DNA from: CAYGYG01 sp964354155
Lineage (GTDB): Bacteria; Hydrothermota; Tepidihabitantia; SM23-42; CAYGYG01
DNA: 64,000 nucleotides
Direction of reading: 5' to 3'
Assembly: GCA_964354155.1 (NCBI GenBank)
Contig: CAYGYG010000005.1
Coordinates: 62,001-126,000, forward strand
The number at the start of each line of letters is the position of its first letter. The first letter of the stretch is position 1. Made by a program: the position numbers and the translations under genes. Positions 61,043 through 64,000 of the stretch are shown one piece after another. The notes under the pieces were generated by a model. It did not search any database, was not told the DNA's origin, and saw only the letters and a list, made by a program, of their open reading frames with translations.

Positions 61043-61921
61043 ATGACCGCCGAACTTCTAAGTGGGAAAGTAATCGCCGAAAAAATAGCTGAAAACCTGC
61101 GCGGCGAAATCGATCAACTTCGTGTGCAGGGTGTTGTACCTAAGCTGGGTGTGATTCTGGTGGGCGAAGACCCAGGGAGCGTGGTTTACGTACGGAATAA
61201 GGAAAATACCGGCAAGAAACTGAACATCGAGGTCGACGTCCGTCGTTTTCCGGCCGACACCAAGCAACCGGCCGTGATGGCAGTGATTGATGAATTCAAC
61301 CGGGATTCGAAGCTTCATGGTTTCATTGTTCAGCTGCCTCTGCCCAAAGGCTTTGACACCGAGCAGGTGCTGCTGAGCATCAATCCGGCCAAGGATGTCG
61401 ATGGTTTCCATCCGATCAATCTGGGGCGGCTTCTCGCCGGAGCCCCGGATTTCGTTCCCTGCACGCCGTTAGGTATCATCGAGATGCTTAAGATCTCAGG
61501 GATCAAGACGCAAGGCCGGAGCGTTGTCATCGTCGGCCGCAGCAACATCGTCGGCAAACCCCTGGCCATTCTCCTCCTCTTGAAGGGCGAGATGGCGGAT
61601 GCTACCGTTACCGTGTGTCACCAGAAGACAGTCAATCTGGCCAGTGTGACGCGTCAAGCTGATATCCTTGTTGCGGCAATGGGTCGGGCCAGGGCAATCA
61701 CCGCGGATATGGTCAAACCCGGTGCGGTTGTAGTCGACGTTGGCATCAATCGGGTCGAAGGCAACAAGCTGGTCGGGGATGTTGACTTTGACAGCGTGAA
61801 GGAAGTGGCTGGCGCGATTACCCCGGTGCCCGGAGGGGTTGGCCCGCTGACGGTAATAATGCTTCTCAAGAATGTCGTTTACGCAGCAAGGAGAAGCCTT
61901 GGACCTGGAAAAGTATCTTAG
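61043..61921 (+). CDS. folD: Methylenetetrahydrofolate dehydrogenase / methenyltetrahydrofolate cyclohydrolase
   Basis: 292 residues. VYVRNKENTGKK holds the catalytic Tyr and Lys, VQLPLPKGFD and KDVDGFHPINLG are the substrate loops, and VVIVGRSNIVGKPLA the NADP-binding motif, with PVPGGVGPLT near the end. It interconverts one-carbon folates. It overlaps the polyprenyl synthase gene, and dxs follows, so one-carbon and isoprenoid genes share a transcript. Confidence 0.96.
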   Translation: MTAELLSGKVIAEKIAENLRGEIDQLRVQGVVPKLGVILVGEDPGSVVYVRNKENTGKKLNIEVDVRRFPADTKQPAVMAVIDEFNRDSKLHGFIVQLPLPKGFDTEQVLLSINPAKDVDGFHPINLGRLLAGAPDFVPCTPLGIIEMLKISGIKTQGRSVVIVGRSNIVGKPLAILLLLKGEMADATVTVCHQKTVNLASVTRQADILVAAMGRARAITADMVKPGAVVVDVGINRVEGNKLVGDVDFDSVKEVAGAITPVPGGVGPLTVIMLLKNVVYAARRSLGPGKVS

Positions 61922-62753
61922 AGAAAAGAAAGCCCTTGTTGACTCCGCGCTGAAGCAGTATCTCGCATCCCAGAGTCCCCTTTTCAAGGCCATGGCCTAT
62001 TCGACCGTCGACGGCGGGAAGCGCTTGCGCCCGATCCTGGCCCTGGCCACATTCGAAGCACTTGGCGGCAAGGACTCAAGCCGTGTTATGCCGGCGGCCT
62101 GCGGCATGGAGATGATTCATGTCTATTCACTGATTCACGATGATCTCCCGGCGATGGACAATGATGACTATCGGCGCGGCAAGCTGACCAACCACAAGGT
62201 GTACGGTGAAGCAATGGCGATCCTTGCCGGCGACGGCCTGTACGCGTTGGCTTTTGAGCTGTTCAGCCAGGGTGACAATCATGCCGACGCCCAATTGAGG
62301 GTGGTCCGGGAGATGGCGCAGGTGACGGGTCCGCGCGGCATTGTCTGGGGCCAGGCGCTGGACATCACGGCCGAGAAAGATTTCGACCCCAGGACCCTGC
62401 GCACGATTCACGTCAACAAGACGGCGAAGTTTTTTTCCGCGGCCATCAGGTGTGGTGCCATCCTGGCTTACGCAGCGGAACCGCGTATCGAAGAGCTGGG
62501 CCGGGCCGGCCTGTATCTCGGGATGCTTTTTCAGATCACGGATGATATTCTCGATGTGACCGGCGACGCCAAAACCGTGGGCAAGGCCACGCACAAAGAC
62601 GAACCGCAGAATAAATTGACTTATCCCCGGGTTTATGGGCTCCCGGGGGCGCGTTTTCGCGCCCGGCGCTATTCGGATTTGGTTCTTAAGCGCGCCGGCC
62701 GTTTTGAATTCTTGGCCGCATTGACCGAACTGATTGTCCGGAGAAACTCCTAA
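61899..62753 (+). CDS. ispA: Polyprenyl (farnesyl/geranylgeranyl) diphosphate synthase
   Basis: 284 residues from TTG 61899, which has AAGGAG (61888-61893) five bases upstream; ATG 61872 is an in-frame alternative deeper inside folD. GGKRLRPIL binds isopentenyl diphosphate, IHDDLPAMDNDDYRRG is the first Asp-rich motif and FQITDDILDVTGD the second. The two residues between Asp pairs of the first motif (DDLPAMD, four-residue gap) are typical of bacterial short-chain synthases. It lies before dxs. Confidence 0.93.
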   Translation: MDLEKYLREKKALVDSALKQYLASQSPLFKAMAYSTVDGGKRLRPILALATFEALGGKDSSRVMPAACGMEMIHVYSLIHDDLPAMDNDDYRRGKLTNHKVYGEAMAILAGDGLYALAFELFSQGDNHADAQLRVVREMAQVTGPRGIVWGQALDITAEKDFDPRTLRTIHVNKTAKFFSAAIRCGAILAYAAEPRIEELGRAGLYLGMLFQITDDILDVTGDAKTVGKATHKDEPQNKLTYPRVYGLPGARFRARRYSDLVLKRAGRFEFLAALTELIVRRNS

Positions 62754-62765
62754 CCGTCCCGCCTT

Positions 62766-64000
62766 ATGTCCACTCTGGAAAAGGTAAATAATCCGCAAGA
62801 TCTAAAGCGCCTGTCAATCGAAGAGCTGGAGGTCCTGGCGTCGGAGATAAGAAAGCTAATTATCGACGTCTGTTCGAAGACGGGCGGCCATGTCGGCCCG
62901 AGCCTGGGCGTCGTTGAACTGACGATTGCTCTCCATCGTGTCTTCAACACTCCGGTTGACCGAATTGTCTGGGACGTCGGTCACCAGTCTTACGCCCACA
63001 AGATTCTGACCGGGCGAAAAGACCGGTTCCGGACGCTGCGAACTTATCAGGGCATGAGCGGTTTTCCCAAACGGGCCGAATCATGCTATGACAGTTTTGA
63101 CACGGGCCATTCGTCAACTTCGCTATCGGCGGCGCTGGGCCTGGCCCTGGCCCGCGATTTCCGTCAGGAGAAGTACAAGGTGATCGCGCTCATCGGCGAC
63201 GGCTCGCTGGGCGGGGGCATGGCTTTCGAGGCGCTCAACCATATCGGACAGCTCAAGAAAGACCTGATTGTGGTGCTCAACGACAATGAGCGGTCGATCG
63301 GCGAAAACGTCGGCGCACTGGCCCAATACCTTAACCGGGTAATCACAACCCGCACCTACAACCGGCTGCGCGATGATATCTGGATTGCTTCCGGCCGCTT
63401 GCCGGTGCCGGCGCGCGACCGGGTCCGGCTGCTCGCGCGGCGGGTCGAGGAAGGGTTCATCGGCCTGGTGGCGCCGTCGATCATCTTCGAGGAGTTGGGC
63501 TACCGGTATATCGGGCCGCTAAACGGCCACCACCTTGACGGCCTGATCAAGACTTTCAGCCGTATCAGAGAATTCCGAGGCCCGCTGTTCGTCCACGTGG
63601 TAACGGCGAAGGGCCGCGGCTATAAGCCGGCGGAGGACCGGCCGGAACTCTTCCATGGTATCGGGCCTTTTGACGCAGCGACCGGCGAATGCCCGGAAGG
63701 CGCGCGCAGTTTCACCCAGGTCTTCGGCGAGACACTGGTCGAGCTTGCCGGGGAGAACGAAAAGATCGTGGCGATTACGGCCGGGATGTGCCTGGGTACC
63801 GGACTGGCGTCTTTTCGCGAGAAGTTTCCGAACCGTTTCTTCGACGTGGGCATTGCCGAGCAACACGCCGTAACCATGGCCGCGGCGCTGGCCCTGGAGG
63901 GGTTCCGGCCGGTCTGCGCCATCTACTCCACTTTCCTGCAGCGCGCCTTTGACCAGCTCATCCACGACGTTGCCCTGCAGAATCTCCCGGTGGTCTTTGC
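62766..64000 (+). CDS. dxs: 1-deoxy-D-xylulose-5-phosphate synthase, 3' end outside window
   Basis: The frame is open from ATG 62766 to the window end (411 codons). GGHVGPSLGVVELTIALH is the N-terminal thiamine-diphosphate histidine region, GDGSLGGGMAFEALNH the ThDP/metal motif, and DVGIAEQHAVTMAAALALEG holds the catalytic glutamate. It makes DXP from pyruvate and glyceraldehyde phosphate, the entry to the MEP isoprenoid pathway. It follows ispA by 12 bases, the common ispA-dxs order. About one third of the protein is missing. Confidence 0.96.
   Translation, partial: MSTLEKVNNPQDLKRLSIEELEVLASEIRKLIIDVCSKTGGHVGPSLGVVELTIALHRVFNTPVDRIVWDVGHQSYAHKILTGRKDRFRTLRTYQGMSGFPKRAESCYDSFDTGHSSTSLSAALGLALARDFRQEKYKVIALIGDGSLGGGMAFEALNHIGQLKKDLIVVLNDNERSIGENVGALAQYLNRVITTRTYNRLRDDIWIASGRLPVPARDRVRLLARRVEEGFIGLVAPSIIFEELGYRYIGPLNGHHLDGLIKTFSRIREFRGPLFVHVVTAKGRGYKPAEDRPELFHGIGPFDAATGECPEGARSFTQVFGETLVELAGENEKIVAITAGMCLGTGLASFREKFPNRFFDVGIAEQHAVTMAAALALEGFRPVCAIYSTFLQRAFDQLIHDVALQNLPVVF

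Overview
The window is a 64 kb piece of a bacterial chromosome with moderately high GC. The organism looks like an uncultured Gram-negative bacterium. A LolC/LolD lipoprotein-export pair and several secreted proteins imply a two-membrane envelope, and two secreted M28 peptidases end in a tail like the type IX secretion sorting domain. The mix (McsA/McsB without CtsR/ClpC next to them, tandem PilT ATPases, DUF362 proteins, large RHS proteins) would fit a candidate phylum such as WOR-3/Stahlbacteria or a relative in the FCB area. That placement is inference. No rRNA, tRNA, CRISPR array or intact insertion sequence was seen.

Layout. 1-4.7 kb is a small defence island: a fused HsdM-HsdS methylase/specificity gene (cut by the window edge), a DUF1016/YhcG-type nuclease, a broken radC copy joined to a decayed hsdS tail, an HTH-nucleotidyltransferase gene and an intact radC. 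4.7-12.9 kb holds a HAD hydrolase, a methyltransferase and a minus-strand run: a putative lipoprotein, two PilT-type ATPases, pyrR-pyrB-pyrC and an isoaspartyl peptidase. 13.2-18 kb is metG, tatD, rsmA, DUF362. 18-24.3 kb is a minus-strand operon of enoyl-CoA hydratase, a cyclase/AAA/TPR signalling protein, biotin carboxylase and biotin carrier, probably acyl-CoA (leucine-type) catabolism. 24.8-32.3 kb is lysS-lolC-lolD-mcsA-mcsB-mutL-miaA, mostly with overlapping ends.

32.3-44.6 kb is the most unusual region: one full-length secreted RHS protein followed by three displaced RHS C-terminal 'tip' cassettes, each followed at once by a small gene that looks like its immunity protein. The four tips differ (two different HExxH metallopeptidases, one probable nuclease, one possibly membrane-active), and the predicted location of each partner (exported, exported, cytosolic, multi-pass membrane) matches the compartment where its toxin should act.

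44.9-54 kb returns to housekeeping: a 54-residue basic protein, a PyrE-like phosphoribosyltransferase, panB, a second DUF362 gene, a UbiA prenyltransferase, a PmbA/TldE-like gene, a hypothetical gene, rsmI, a CDP-alcohol phosphatidyltransferase and hflX. 54-60.2 kb has two paralogous secreted M28 peptidases flanking acylphosphatase, a second biotin carboxylase and a second biotin carrier. 60.3-64 kb is an isochorismatase-family hydrolase, folD, a polyprenyl synthase and the start of dxs.

Regulation and repeats. The promoters recognisable by eye have a TTGAC-type -35, 16 bases (17 in one, 15 in another) and a TATAAT-like -10. In six genes the -10 lies 5-9 bases from the start codon, implying leaderless mRNAs, whereas genes for secreted products keep a leader with a strong AAGGAGG. 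Two diverged intergenic elements (24454-24803 and 53994-54242) share terminal inverted repeats and a core whose predicted stem shows a compensatory base change. A 62-bp palindromic element and a (GACAA)7 tract in the RHS leader are further unexplained features.
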